A stretch of 10,463 nt of DNA from JBBEDC01 sp040881505 (GTDB lineage Bacteria > Patescibacteriota > Andersenbacteria > UBA10190). The stretch's first letter is position 1. Each line of letters opens with the position of its first letter. The stretch lies in the NCBI GenBank assembly GCA_040881505.1, contig JBBEDC010000059.1:1-10463 (forward strand), written 5' to 3'. Both the position numbers and the translations under genes were made by a program. Below, in pieces: positions 1 to 6,837 of this stretch. The notes beneath the pieces were generated by a model, which saw only the letters and a list, made by a program, of their open reading frames with translations, was not told the DNA's origin and made no database searches.

Positions 1-61
1 ATACTGCTCTCTTTTGTTATATCTAAGAGCTATGGGAGGTTTCTGGGTTCACGGAGCAGGG

Positions 62-75
62 CGTTGACATCAACG
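62..75. promoter_or_regulatory. Inverted repeat over the -35 box, candidate operator
   Basis: CGTTGA-CA-TCAACG is a perfect 6-bp inverted repeat with a 2-base spacer. It contains the whole -35 hexamer TTGACA of the promoter at 64-92. A dimeric repressor bound here would block RNA polymerase. The placement is suggestive, but the arms are short and such a palindrome could arise by chance; no regulator gene is visible in the window. Confidence 0.35.
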
Positions 76-92
76 ACGTAGCGTGATATAAA
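64..92 (+). promoter_or_regulatory. Strong sigma70-type promoter of the first gene
   Basis: The -35 box is TTGACA (64-69), a full consensus match. It is followed by a 17-base spacer and the -10 box TATAAA (87-92), with an extended -10 TG at 84-85. Transcription should start near 98-100, giving a leader of roughly 45 bases before the ATG at 143. This is the only promoter in the window with both boxes near consensus, and its gene also has a clear Shine-Dalgarno sequence. Confidence 0.75.
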
Positions 93-142
93 AATGAGCT
101 GTTGTACTAGTTCGCACCCTTTAAGAAAGAGCGGAGAATATT

Positions 143-655
143 ATGCTTCTGCCACTCATCACACTTGTCCTCGCACTCGGGATTCCTATGCTTCTCTTTG
201 GCCGGCTGTCCGCCCTCGGGCAGGATCGCGTGAAGAAATGGTTACCCCTCATCGTTCTGGGCCCCCTGTCCGGATCAATGTTTGCGCCATACTGGCTGGG
301 CCAGGCGCTCCCGAAGACGTGGGTACACGACCGGACAGCGCAGCTGCGTAACCCATGGAAGGGGGACGGCTGCAGCGCGGTTCCCTATCTTCTCATCGCA
401 GAGAATGTCAATGGGGGCGCAATGCATAGTTGGTACGAGAAGGGAGAACGTCACCCCACTGTAGTCCAGCTTTCCGCTGATGAGCTTCTCTCCACAGAAG
501 TGGTCGAAGAAGCAGCGCGGAAGGTGGGTGAGCTGCGCGTGTTTCGCGCGGAGTTCACGGAGAACCCAGCTCTCGCATGGTTCGCGATCCCGATGGGACG
601 CATCCGGTACGAGTTTCACCTTCCTCTGGGAGGCGCAAAGCAAGTTCCCTACTGA
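143..655 (+). CDS. Small membrane-anchored hypothetical protein (170 aa)
   Basis: I do not recognise this protein. The first 20 residues form a hydrophobic helix without early charges, either a membrane anchor or an uncleaved signal. A second hydrophobic stretch lies at about 33-50 after the basic segment RVKKW (29-33). Residues 55-170 look soluble and mixed alpha/beta, with an acidic helix near 112-130. The chosen start has GGAG at 133-136, six bases upstream. The gene is monocistronic: strong promoter at 64-92, terminator at 666-697. It is clearly GC-richer than the next genes (541-600 is 38/60 G+C by hand count), so it may have a different history from the glycan genes. Overlapping reading frames in other phases lack a ribosome site and protein-like composition. 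Existence as a gene is likely; function is unknown. Confidence 0.8.
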   Translation: MLLPLITLVLALGIPMLLFGRLSALGQDRVKKWLPLIVLGPLSGSMFAPYWLGQALPKTWVHDRTAQLRNPWKGDGCSAVPYLLIAENVNGGAMHSWYEKGERHPTVVQLSADELLSTEVVEEAARKVGELRVFRAEFTENPALAWFAIPMGRIRYEFHLPLGGAKQVPY

Positions 656-665
656 AGTCATTCGA

Positions 666-697
666 AGGAGACAGCCCCGGCCGTCTCCTCGTTTTTT
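666..697 (+). terminator. Intrinsic terminator after the first gene
   Basis: The stem AGGAGAC (666-672) pairs with GTCTCCT (683-689). The ten-base loop contains GCC/GGC and may fold further. Two bases later comes a run of six T (692-697). It lies 11 bases after the stop at 655 and separates the first gene from the glycosyltransferase cistron. Confidence 0.85.
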
Positions 698-711
698 ATT
701 ATCCCTTAATC

Positions 712-720
712 TGCTAGTTT
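712..720 (+). promoter_or_regulatory. Possible extended -10 promoter for the GT2-Nudix-GT4 cistron
   Basis: TGC-TAGTTT (712-720) fits an extended -10 (TGN-TANNNT), with no convincing -35 upstream. It ends seven bases before the ATG at 728, so a transcript would begin at or next to the start codon. AAAGG at 721-725 is only two bases from the ATG, too close for a normal Shine-Dalgarno. The similar arrangement at 3046, 9576 and 9619 supports this reading; alone it would be weak. Confidence 0.4.
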
Positions 721-727
721 AAAGGTA

Positions 728-1438
728 ATGAAATCCCTCTCACTCATTATCCCGGCATATAACGAGGAGCAACGCCTGCCCGTGTTTTTAGAAACCGTTA
801 AAACATACATCGATACTCATCCTGGCGACATTCAACAGCTCATTATTGTCGACGACGGAAGTTCGGATGCAACTGTTTCTACCGCAAATAAGTTTGCTTC
901 TCGAATATCGCAAATGACAGTGCTCTCACATCAGACTAATAAAGGGAAAGGAGCGGCGATCCAAACGGGTGTAGCACATGGTAGCTGTGACCTAATCGTC
1001 TTTATGGATGCCGATGGTGCTACTCCCATTAGCGAACTTCCTAAAATGCGACAGGCACTAGAGAAGGCTCAAGTTGCAGTTGGTAATCGCTGGATGGCAG
1101 GAGCGCAGGTTCATCGAAGTTCCCCGTTTCGTCACATATCAGGCTGGGTATACAAAACATACATGAGTATGTTTGGATTAAATGGAATAGATACGATGTG
1201 TGGGTTTAAGGGATATGAAGCTGCAGTTGCTAAGGATTTGTTCTCTAATCTTCTGGAACCTCGCTGGTTATTTGATACGGAAGTAGCGTACAAGGCAGTG
1301 AAGCGTGGATATACTATTAAGAACTTTCCGATTGAGTGGGCGTCGGTTGAAGGTAGTAAACTTAGTTCTGGTGACTTACTAAAATCAGCGCTATCAATCT
1401 GGCCACTGATTCAAAGGATAAAGAAAGAAAAGATATGA
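728..1438 (+). CDS. GT2 glycosyltransferase, ALG5/DPG-synthase-like
   Basis: This is a family 2 glycosyltransferase with a GT-A fold, likely transferring a sugar from a nucleotide donor to a polyprenyl phosphate on the cytoplasmic side. Visible motifs are PAYNEE (9-14) and VDDGSSDAT (41-49) for nucleotide binding, NKGKGAAIQTGV (71-82), the metal-binding DADG (94-97), DTMCGFKGY (155-163) and FDTE (182-185). The DTxCGFKxY signature is typical of the dolichyl-phosphate glucose synthase (ALG5) branch. At 236 residues it is a compact catalytic domain: it has neither the N-terminal anchor of eukaryotic ALG5 nor the C-terminal helices of DPM1/GtrB-type enzymes. It heads a cistron and overlaps the Nudix gene by ATGA. 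The gene is AT-richer than its neighbours (1381-1440 is 20/60 G+C). The family call is firm; acceptor and sugar are inferred. Confidence 0.93.
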   Translation: MKSLSLIIPAYNEEQRLPVFLETVKTYIDTHPGDIQQLIIVDDGSSDATVSTANKFASRISQMTVLSHQTNKGKGAAIQTGVAHGSCDLIVFMDADGATPISELPKMRQALEKAQVAVGNRWMAGAQVHRSSPFRHISGWVYKTYMSMFGLNGIDTMCGFKGYEAAVAKDLFSNLLEPRWLFDTEVAYKAVKRGYTIKNFPIEWASVEGSKLSSGDLLKSALSIWPLIQRIKKEKI

Positions 1439-1866
1439 ATGAAACAATTTTTCATGTTGGAGTGAAGGGAATACTAATGCACGATGATAAGGCATTAATT
1501 CTTCAAGCAGATTCTCCAAGCCATGGGCGCTACTGGGACTTTCCTGGGGGAAGAGTTCAAGAACAAGAATCGCTGCAAGAAACTCTGCTTCGTGAAGTAA
1601 CTGAGGAGGTTCCTTCTTTAGAGAATATCTCGGTTGGCCCGCTTGTTCACGGCGCTCGGCTTACACTTCTGAATGATCGTGACATAGGACTCGTTTTATT
1701 CTTTTTTAGAATATCCGCTGCTTTTACAGAAATAGTGCTAAGTGAAGAACATGCAGGGTATCAATGGCTTGCCAAGGAAGATGTTTCTGCATTAGAACAA
1801 GATGGCTCGGTACGCCTTACCCCCGAAACTGAAGGCGCTGCGCTTAAAGCCGCATTTTCGCTATGA
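1435..1866 (+). CDS. Nudix hydrolase (143 aa)
   Basis: Nudix enzymes hydrolyse nucleoside diphosphates linked to another group, using divalent metal. The Nudix box spans about residues 39-61: G39, E45, R53-E54 and E57-E58 stand at the GX5EX7REUXEE positions. The usual Gly of the final XGU is Pro60, followed by Ser61. The catalytic glutamates are intact, so activity is expected. The leading segment GRYWDFPGG (31-39) is standard for the family. The start overlaps the GT2 stop by ATGA, and its own stop overlaps the GT4 start the same way; AGGA lies some distance upstream in an A-rich stretch. Sitting between two glycosyltransferases suggests a nucleotide-sugar or polyprenyl-diphosphate substrate, but the sequence does not settle this, and a housekeeping role such as 8-oxo-dGTP removal remains possible. 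Confidence 0.92.
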   Translation: MNETIFHVGVKGILMHDDKALILQADSPSHGRYWDFPGGRVQEQESLQETLLREVTEEVPSLENISVGPLVHGARLTLLNDRDIGLVLFFFRISAAFTEIVLSEEHAGYQWLAKEDVSALEQDGSVRLTPETEGAALKAAFSL

Positions 1867-3005
1867 AAATCGTATTTGTAACAACCCAAGCGCTTACTGG
1901 CTCAACTGTTGTCGGGCGAGTATTGCCGTTCGCAGAAGAGATCGCGGCCTCACACAACGTGTACGTATTTGCCCACGAAGGTGATACTCAGCCACCAAAA
2001 GGTATAACGGTAGAATATGTTGGCAAAGATCCCTTCACTCGTTCGTCAAACGGAAAGCGTCGCCTAAAGGGTATTGCCCTCATCGCTCGCATGATTGTAA
2101 ACGCTTGGCGCACGCTTTTGATGTTAGTACACGTTCAGCCTGATGTGGCAATTATCGTAAAGCCGCTGCCCCAGAATGTTTTAGCAACATATGTATGGCG
2201 TCTTTTTAATACGAAACGAAAAGTCATTCTTGATGTAGACGACTTTGAATTAACAGCAAATAGTTTATCATCCGTCTACCAGCGTGCGGCTATTCACTGG
2301 TCTGAGCGAACAGGTTCTCGCATTGCCAGCACGATAGCTTGTGCCACGCCGTTTTTGCAGGATCACTTTCGGCAACTGACAACAGATGCAAAACAAGTAG
2401 AGCTTATCCCTACTCCGCTGCCCATACAGGTATCGCCAATCTCTAATACGCCGTCCCGTCCTACACTGTTATACATCGGCAGTGTTTCTATTACTTCAGG
2501 GCACCGGGTGGATTTGCTGCCGGAAATCTTGGAGCAAGTTCGACGGGATATTCCAGAGGCTACGTTGACCATAGCTGGCTCTGGAGATGACGTTGCTTCC
2601 CTAGAGCAGTTATTTGCCGAGCGGCGTTTGCAGGATGCGGTTCAGTGGACGGGGCGTTTCTCGCCGCAGGATGTAGGCGATCTACTACAAACCGCATCAG
2701 TCGTTCTTGACCCAATTGATGGCAGTATCGTCAATCGGGCTAAGAGTAGTTTTCGTGTAGCCGCCTCCGCTGCGTCCGGCGTACCGGTAGTTACCAGCAA
2801 TATTGGCATTCGACCGCTCCTCCTCCCCCAAAAATTACACGAGAGGTTTTTTGCCGAACCGGGAAGCGCTGCAGCGTACGCCACGCGAGTTATTGATCTC
2901 CTAAAACATCCTTTGTCGGATGAAGATCGATCTAATATGGTTGATCACTCGAAGGATCACAGCACGGAGAAGCTTAGCGAGGCGTACGAAAAGTTGCTGA
3001 CCTAA
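1863..3005 (+). CDS. GT4-like (group 1) glycosyltransferase
   Basis: This is a 380-residue GT-B-fold glycosyltransferase, normal length for the family and probably cytosolic or peripheral at the membrane. The N-terminal half starts MKIVFVTTQ and includes LDVDDFEL (123-130) and ATPFLQDHF (161-169), which recur in group 1 enzymes. The C-terminal domain shows LLYIGSVS (202-209), LTIAGSGDD (235-243), VQWTGRF (260-266) and SGVPVV (305-310). By my alignment the second glutamate of the usual EX7E donor-binding motif (as in EAMACGVP) is Ala301, and no clear first Glu is seen near 290-295, so this is a divergent branch. The ATGA overlap with the Nudix gene indicates coupled translation; no Shine-Dalgarno is seen. 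It probably adds a sugar to a lipid-linked glycan; donor and acceptor are unknown. Confidence 0.92.
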   Translation: MKIVFVTTQALTGSTVVGRVLPFAEEIAASHNVYVFAHEGDTQPPKGITVEYVGKDPFTRSSNGKRRLKGIALIARMIVNAWRTLLMLVHVQPDVAIIVKPLPQNVLATYVWRLFNTKRKVILDVDDFELTANSLSSVYQRAAIHWSERTGSRIASTIACATPFLQDHFRQLTTDAKQVELIPTPLPIQVSPISNTPSRPTLLYIGSVSITSGHRVDLLPEILEQVRRDIPEATLTIAGSGDDVASLEQLFAERRLQDAVQWTGRFSPQDVGDLLQTASVVLDPIDGSIVNRAKSSFRVAASAASGVPVVTSNIGIRPLLLPQKLHERFFAEPGSAAAYATRVIDLLKHPLSDEDRSNMVDHSKDHSTEKLSEAYEKLLT

Positions 3006-3033
3006 CGCTTTTCGATGTTGGATAAAATCGCTG

Positions 3034-3039
3034 TATGCT
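3034..3039 (+). promoter_or_regulatory. Possible -10 box giving a leaderless start at 3046
   Basis: TATGCT (3034-3039) matches four of six bases of TATAAT and lies six bases before the ATG at 3046. TTCGAT at 3011-3016 is a weak -35 candidate with a 17-base spacer. No Shine-Dalgarno precedes the ATG. The 40-base gap after the GT4 stop is the largest break within 728-9160, so a second promoter here is reasonable, although read-through from upstream is not excluded since no terminator is seen. Confidence 0.45.
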
Positions 3040-3045
3040 ACGTAT

Positions 3046-5385
3046 ATGCTAGCTGAGCTCAATTTTTGGCAAGCAATCTGGGTGGTAATCCTACCCCTTA
3101 TTGTTATTGCCGTTCCCGGTAAGTTTTTTGTCTCGTATGCCAACCCGCGCAATATCGTCGCGGCTGCCGTTCACATATTTGTAGCGAGCCTCAGCATTTG
3201 GACACTCGGTACGTTGCTTATAACAGTACTGCACCTGCCGCTGTATGTTTTCTATGTCCTCACAATTGTCGTGTCAGCAGGCTTTATGTGGTGGCGCCGG
3301 CAAGAGCTGTTCAACATAAAGACACTCTGGTACGGCCTAGCTATTACATTGCCGCTGTTAATTGCATACGCGGCCTTCACTGTGCCATATCTTCGCATTC
3401 ACGATGGCCTTCCCACGGGCGACTCCCAGAAGGCTATCTATTGGGCTCAGGACGTTATTGAACGACCAGCGCTGCCAGACTACAGTCGCTCTCCGCAAAT
3501 ATTAAACCGTGACCCAGTTGATTTCTTTACGCCCGGGCTGCACACCCTGATTGCCAGTGTCATGAGCTTATCCCCCGCTCCTCTTATGTCTGTTGGCTTG
3601 CTCGCGATTATTGTCGCTGTGGCAGTTGCATTCATAGCCGCGGCTATTATCAAAGAACTTTTTGATGATCATCCGCACATCATTCCTCCCCTTCTCGCGG
3701 CAGTATTCGTCTTAACGAATTTTCGGTTCCTGCGATACATTCGAGAGCCTGGCTACCACCTGCAGAATCTCATCGGAGAATTTTTCTTATTTGCTCTGGT
3801 CTTCTACGGCCTGCGATTCATCAAGCAAAAGCGTACCAGCGATGTCCTGCTTGGGGTGGCGGCCGGATTATCTCTCATTTTCACCCATCAATTTTCTGCG
3901 TTCATTGCCGCATTTATCTTAATACCCATTGGTATTGCGGCGGTAGTAAAAGACAAGAAGCACATCCAACAGTTCTTCTGGAGGCATGTTGCGGCTGGGG
4001 CTGCTCTGATAGTCGCGGCCGCTATAATCATCGGTGGCGGCTTTTTACTCGGCCTGCACCAGAAGATCCCTCATATCTTTTCAACCGCCCCCCACCTTAT
4101 CTCGCTCGTCCGTCCGATCACTGAGTATCCGCTCACAATGGGCATGATGTGGTTTATGAGCGGTGTCGTAGGATGTATTCTCATGCTCTGGCAGGCCAAG
4201 AAGCACCAGGCACACCTTGAAACGGTGTGGACATTTACAGGCGTGGTACTTGTTCTTTTGCTGCTATCCCAAGGTCCACGAATATACGTTGATATCCCGC
4301 CTGTGCGCGCCTTACTGTACTCAGTCGTACCGCTCAGCGTAGGGGCCGCATATTTTTTTGCCAAACTGCTCCACGCAATTCGAAAAGAGAAAAAGACGAT
4401 CACTCGTTTAGCGTTAACTGGTATTTGGCTTGCAGCTATTATTATCCCCGCCTGGTCTTCTACAACCCGAGCTTTTACTACTACGAACCACTCAACTCGC
4501 ACTAACTCGACCATTACTGCCAGGCAGCTGCCATTAATTGATGCGATTAAGGCTCAATCGGCTGATCCTGCAGCAGGGATACTAGTAGATGACTACAATC
4601 GCCGAAGCGGCTCTTGGCTGCTGCTATCGGGCCAACCCATGTTTACTCGTATTGCGGCTGATGTTCGGCGACAGATGGAGGAATCTATTCAGTCACCTAC
4701 TCGGGAAGGCGTATACCTAACGCTCTTAGATTATGAGAAGGTCTTTTCCTTGGGCAGTAAGCCCGAGCTGGTTCATCTGCTGGAAAAGTACAATATCCAA
4801 TGGATAACTGGAGTATCTAAAGGCAGTAATGCTGCTTTTGCGAGTAACCCAGCCTTAAAAGCTGTAGCAACGGATGGTGATATATCCCTGTATCAACCAA
4901 ACGCTGAAGTGACATGCAGGATTGATTCACGGTGCCAGTGGTTACTACGAAGCAGCACGCTTGTGAATGACATCGGCGATGACGAGGATACATTCGAACA
5001 TCTGCCAGCTAGTATTCGCACCTCCCGTCTGTCTGCGCCCCAGAAAAACTCCGTCTCCACGTTTCGTGCCACAACCGCTCCGGTCATTCCGTTTGCATTT
5101 AATGTAGGAGATTTTACTCAAGTGCTGTGGGATAAAGAACAGACGGGCAGGCCAGATACAGCAGTCGAGTTCTTAGTTGAGTTTGCCTATACCCCTTCCG
5201 GGTCGCTTCAGATTAGAACTCCAGGTGGTACCACCTACCCCGTTCCTGCCTCTGGCACCATACGTATTCCAGCCCAAGAAGTTCCGTTTGATGAGCGAGG
5301 GTTTATATCAATCATGCTAGAAAATCCACAAGAGGAGCTTGTGGCAATTGATATGATTGCCTTAGGGTTAAGCCATATTCCATGA
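3046..5385 (+). CDS. Large polytopic GT-C-like membrane protein with extracytoplasmic domain
   Basis: This 779-residue protein has about 13 predicted membrane helices (roughly 11-470) and a soluble C-terminal region (about 490-779). GT-C enzymes use polyprenyl-linked sugars outside the membrane. GT-C-like signs are an acidic loop after the early helices, HDGLPTGDSQ (119-128), then FTPGLH (161-166), REPGYHLQN (233-241), THQFSA (280-285), and PPVRALL (418-424) entering a late helix. The tail has KYNIQWITG (581-589), like the Y-x-I-x-Y/W-hydrophobic segment found after the membrane region in GT-C/YfhO-type proteins. Residues about 700-779 alternate in a beta pattern suggesting a beta-sandwich. 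No family-defining catalytic motif such as WWDYG is present, so the exact GT family is unsettled and a polymerase or ligase role is possible. It is coupled to the flippase gene by ATGA. Membrane topology is clear; enzyme activity is inferred. Confidence 0.88.
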   Translation: MLAELNFWQAIWVVILPLIVIAVPGKFFVSYANPRNIVAAAVHIFVASLSIWTLGTLLITVLHLPLYVFYVLTIVVSAGFMWWRRQELFNIKTLWYGLAITLPLLIAYAAFTVPYLRIHDGLPTGDSQKAIYWAQDVIERPALPDYSRSPQILNRDPVDFFTPGLHTLIASVMSLSPAPLMSVGLLAIIVAVAVAFIAAAIIKELFDDHPHIIPPLLAAVFVLTNFRFLRYIREPGYHLQNLIGEFFLFALVFYGLRFIKQKRTSDVLLGVAAGLSLIFTHQFSAFIAAFILIPIGIAAVVKDKKHIQQFFWRHVAAGAALIVAAAIIIGGGFLLGLHQKIPHIFSTAPHLISLVRPITEYPLTMGMMWFMSGVVGCILMLWQAKKHQAHLETVWTFTGVVLVLLLLSQGPRIYVDIPPVRALLYSVVPLSVGAAYFFAKLLHAIRKEKKTITRLALTGIWLAAIIIPAWSSTTRAFTTTNHSTRTNSTITARQLPLIDAIKAQSADPAAGILVDDYNRRSGSWLLLSGQPMFTRIAADVRRQMEESIQSPTREGVYLTLLDYEKVFSLGSKPELVHLLEKYNIQWITGVSKGSNAAFASNPALKAVATDGDISLYQPNAEVTCRIDSRCQWLLRSSTLVNDIGDDEDTFEHLPASIRTSRLSAPQKNSVSTFRATTAPVIPFAFNVGDFTQVLWDKEQTGRPDTAVEFLVEFAYTPSGSLQIRTPGGTTYPVPASGTIRIPAQEVPFDERGFISIMLENPQEELVAIDMIALGLSHIP

Positions 5386-6833
5386 AACAGTCACGATTTA
5401 CCGGAGCGGTCTTTTTGATGGGAGCACAAGCGTTTGTGCTCGGCTTGGGGTATGTAACCCATCTAATCATCGGTCGACTATTAGGTCCTGGACCATACGG
5501 TATCTATGGGGTGGTGCTCTCAATTCAAACAATCCTCGGAATATTTTTATCACTAGGCGTCCCGAGCGCGGTTTCCCGGTTTGTCGCCCAAGATGAGGAG
5601 CATGCGCAAAGCATTCTGCGACAAGCTTTGCGTATCCAGGGATATCTCGCGATTACAATGTCGCTGGCTACGGTTCTTCTAGCTCCTGTCATTGCACGAA
5701 TATTGAATGACACTACACTTACGCCGATTATCTACTTCGTCGCGCTGGTTATCTTCTCCCAGGCGTTCTATCAGGTGTATGCGCAGTTCCTAAGCGGTAT
5801 TCACCACTTTAACCGCCAGGCGGCTCTCACCTCGTTGTACGCGGTAGCTAAGCTCGTCGGTGCCTTGGCCCTCATATTTATATTCGGAGTATATGGCGCC
5901 TTCTCGGGGTTTATCGTAGGTGGACTCGTCGCTGCTGCGGCCGGGTGGTATTGGACGCGTAGTGCCGGTGGGCAAAAACATAAACAATTGCCGCTCAAGT
6001 CGTTTCTTTCTTTCGCCGGCACGTATGTGCTTACGCTTGTCGGGCTTCAACTACTCATGAGCTTGGATTTATTTATGGTGAAGTCGTTTTTGCAGGACGA
6101 TATCCAGGCGGGGTACTACAATGCGGCAGTGACGCTATCCCGCATCTCCTACTTTATCCTTCAGGGACTCACCTTCATTATCCTGCCGAGCGTATCGGCG
6201 CTTACGCGTCCGGGAATGTCTCATGACAAGGCGGCTGCCTTTATTCGAGACGTGTTGCGATATCTCATCGCTTTAATTGTTCCGAGCGTAGCCCTGGCTG
6301 CCGCAACCAGCAAAAATCTTATTATCCTGTTTCTCTCTCGAGAATATCTGCCGGCTGCACCACTGCTGACAGTTCTAATGGTTGGCCTGGGCGCTCTCGC
6401 ATTTTATCTCCTATTAATCACCATCGTAGCTGGTGCTGGGAAAGCCAAGATTGGTCTGTATATCACCGTCGGCATGATTATCCTCAGCGCTATCTTAGGC
6501 GTTACCCTGATCCCGCAATTCGGCCTTATCGGCGGCGCGTGGCAGACAACGATCGCATCTTTGGTTGGGTTGTTTGTCCTGGGAACGTATACGTTTAAAA
6601 CATTCCGCATTCCGCTTCCGGTTAAAAGTACTGTCAATATCGGTATCGCCTCTGCCGTAGTAGTAGCCCCAACATACTTCTGGTCAGCACCTTCGCTACT
6701 GCTACCAGTGCAGTACGCAATCCTGCTGCTCGTATATATCAGCGTGCTGTGGATATTGGGGGAAGTATCACCGAAAGATCGACAGTATTTAGCTTCCCTC
6801 CATCCAGCTCTTAGGTGGGTGGCAAAACGTTAA
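5382..6833 (+). CDS. Wzx-type polysaccharide/oligosaccharide flippase (MOP superfamily)
   Basis: This 483-residue membrane protein has about 14 hydrophobic helices, the usual size for Wzx/RfbX-type flippases that move undecaprenyl-diphosphate-linked glycans to the outer face. Family signs are the first-helix block ending in GRLLGPGPYGIYGV (31-44), GVPSAVSRFVAQ (59-70), SLDLFMVK with its charged Asp229 in helix seven (227-234), AGYYNAA (243-249), corresponding to the common G-x-Y-x-x-A motif, and IILPSVSAL (266-274). The ATGA overlap with the GT-C-like gene and lack of a Shine-Dalgarno imply translational coupling. It probably handles the glycan built by the neighbouring transferases. I do not assign wzx because the substrate is unknown and MurJ-like or teichoic-acid-type flippases share the fold. 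Confidence 0.93.
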   Translation: MKQSRFTGAVFLMGAQAFVLGLGYVTHLIIGRLLGPGPYGIYGVVLSIQTILGIFLSLGVPSAVSRFVAQDEEHAQSILRQALRIQGYLAITMSLATVLLAPVIARILNDTTLTPIIYFVALVIFSQAFYQVYAQFLSGIHHFNRQAALTSLYAVAKLVGALALIFIFGVYGAFSGFIVGGLVAAAAGWYWTRSAGGQKHKQLPLKSFLSFAGTYVLTLVGLQLLMSLDLFMVKSFLQDDIQAGYYNAAVTLSRISYFILQGLTFIILPSVSALTRPGMSHDKAAAFIRDVLRYLIALIVPSVALAAATSKNLIILFLSREYLPAAPLLTVLMVGLGALAFYLLLITIVAGAGKAKIGLYITVGMIILSAILGVTLIPQFGLIGGAWQTTIASLVGLFVLGTYTFKTFRIPLPVKSTVNIGIASAVVVAPTYFWSAPSLLLPVQYAILLLVYISVLWILGEVSPKDRQYLASLHPALRWVAKR

Positions 6834-6837
6834 TGCT

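Noticed and set aside
6..30. Hairpin GCTCT...AGAGC near the window start
   Set aside because: Five-pair stem with a 15-base loop and no T run on either strand; not a credible terminator or RNA element.
94..351. Open frame of 85 codons overlapping the first gene
   Set aside because: Its ATG lies immediately at the -10 box, upstream of the expected transcript start. It overlaps the better supported 143-655 frame and has no protein-like pattern.
275..661. 128-codon minus-strand frame antisense to the first gene
   Set aside because: Composition is that of an antisense shadow and it has no ribosome site. The plus-strand gene has promoter, Shine-Dalgarno and terminator.
2987..3014. Inverted repeat CGAAAAG...CTTTTCG spanning the GT4 stop
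   Set aside because: AT-rich stem with a 14-base loop and no following T tract, so termination is not supported.
4071..4514. 147-codon minus-strand frame inside the GT-C-like gene
   Set aside because: Lies fully within a well-supported membrane protein gene and shows no domain pattern.
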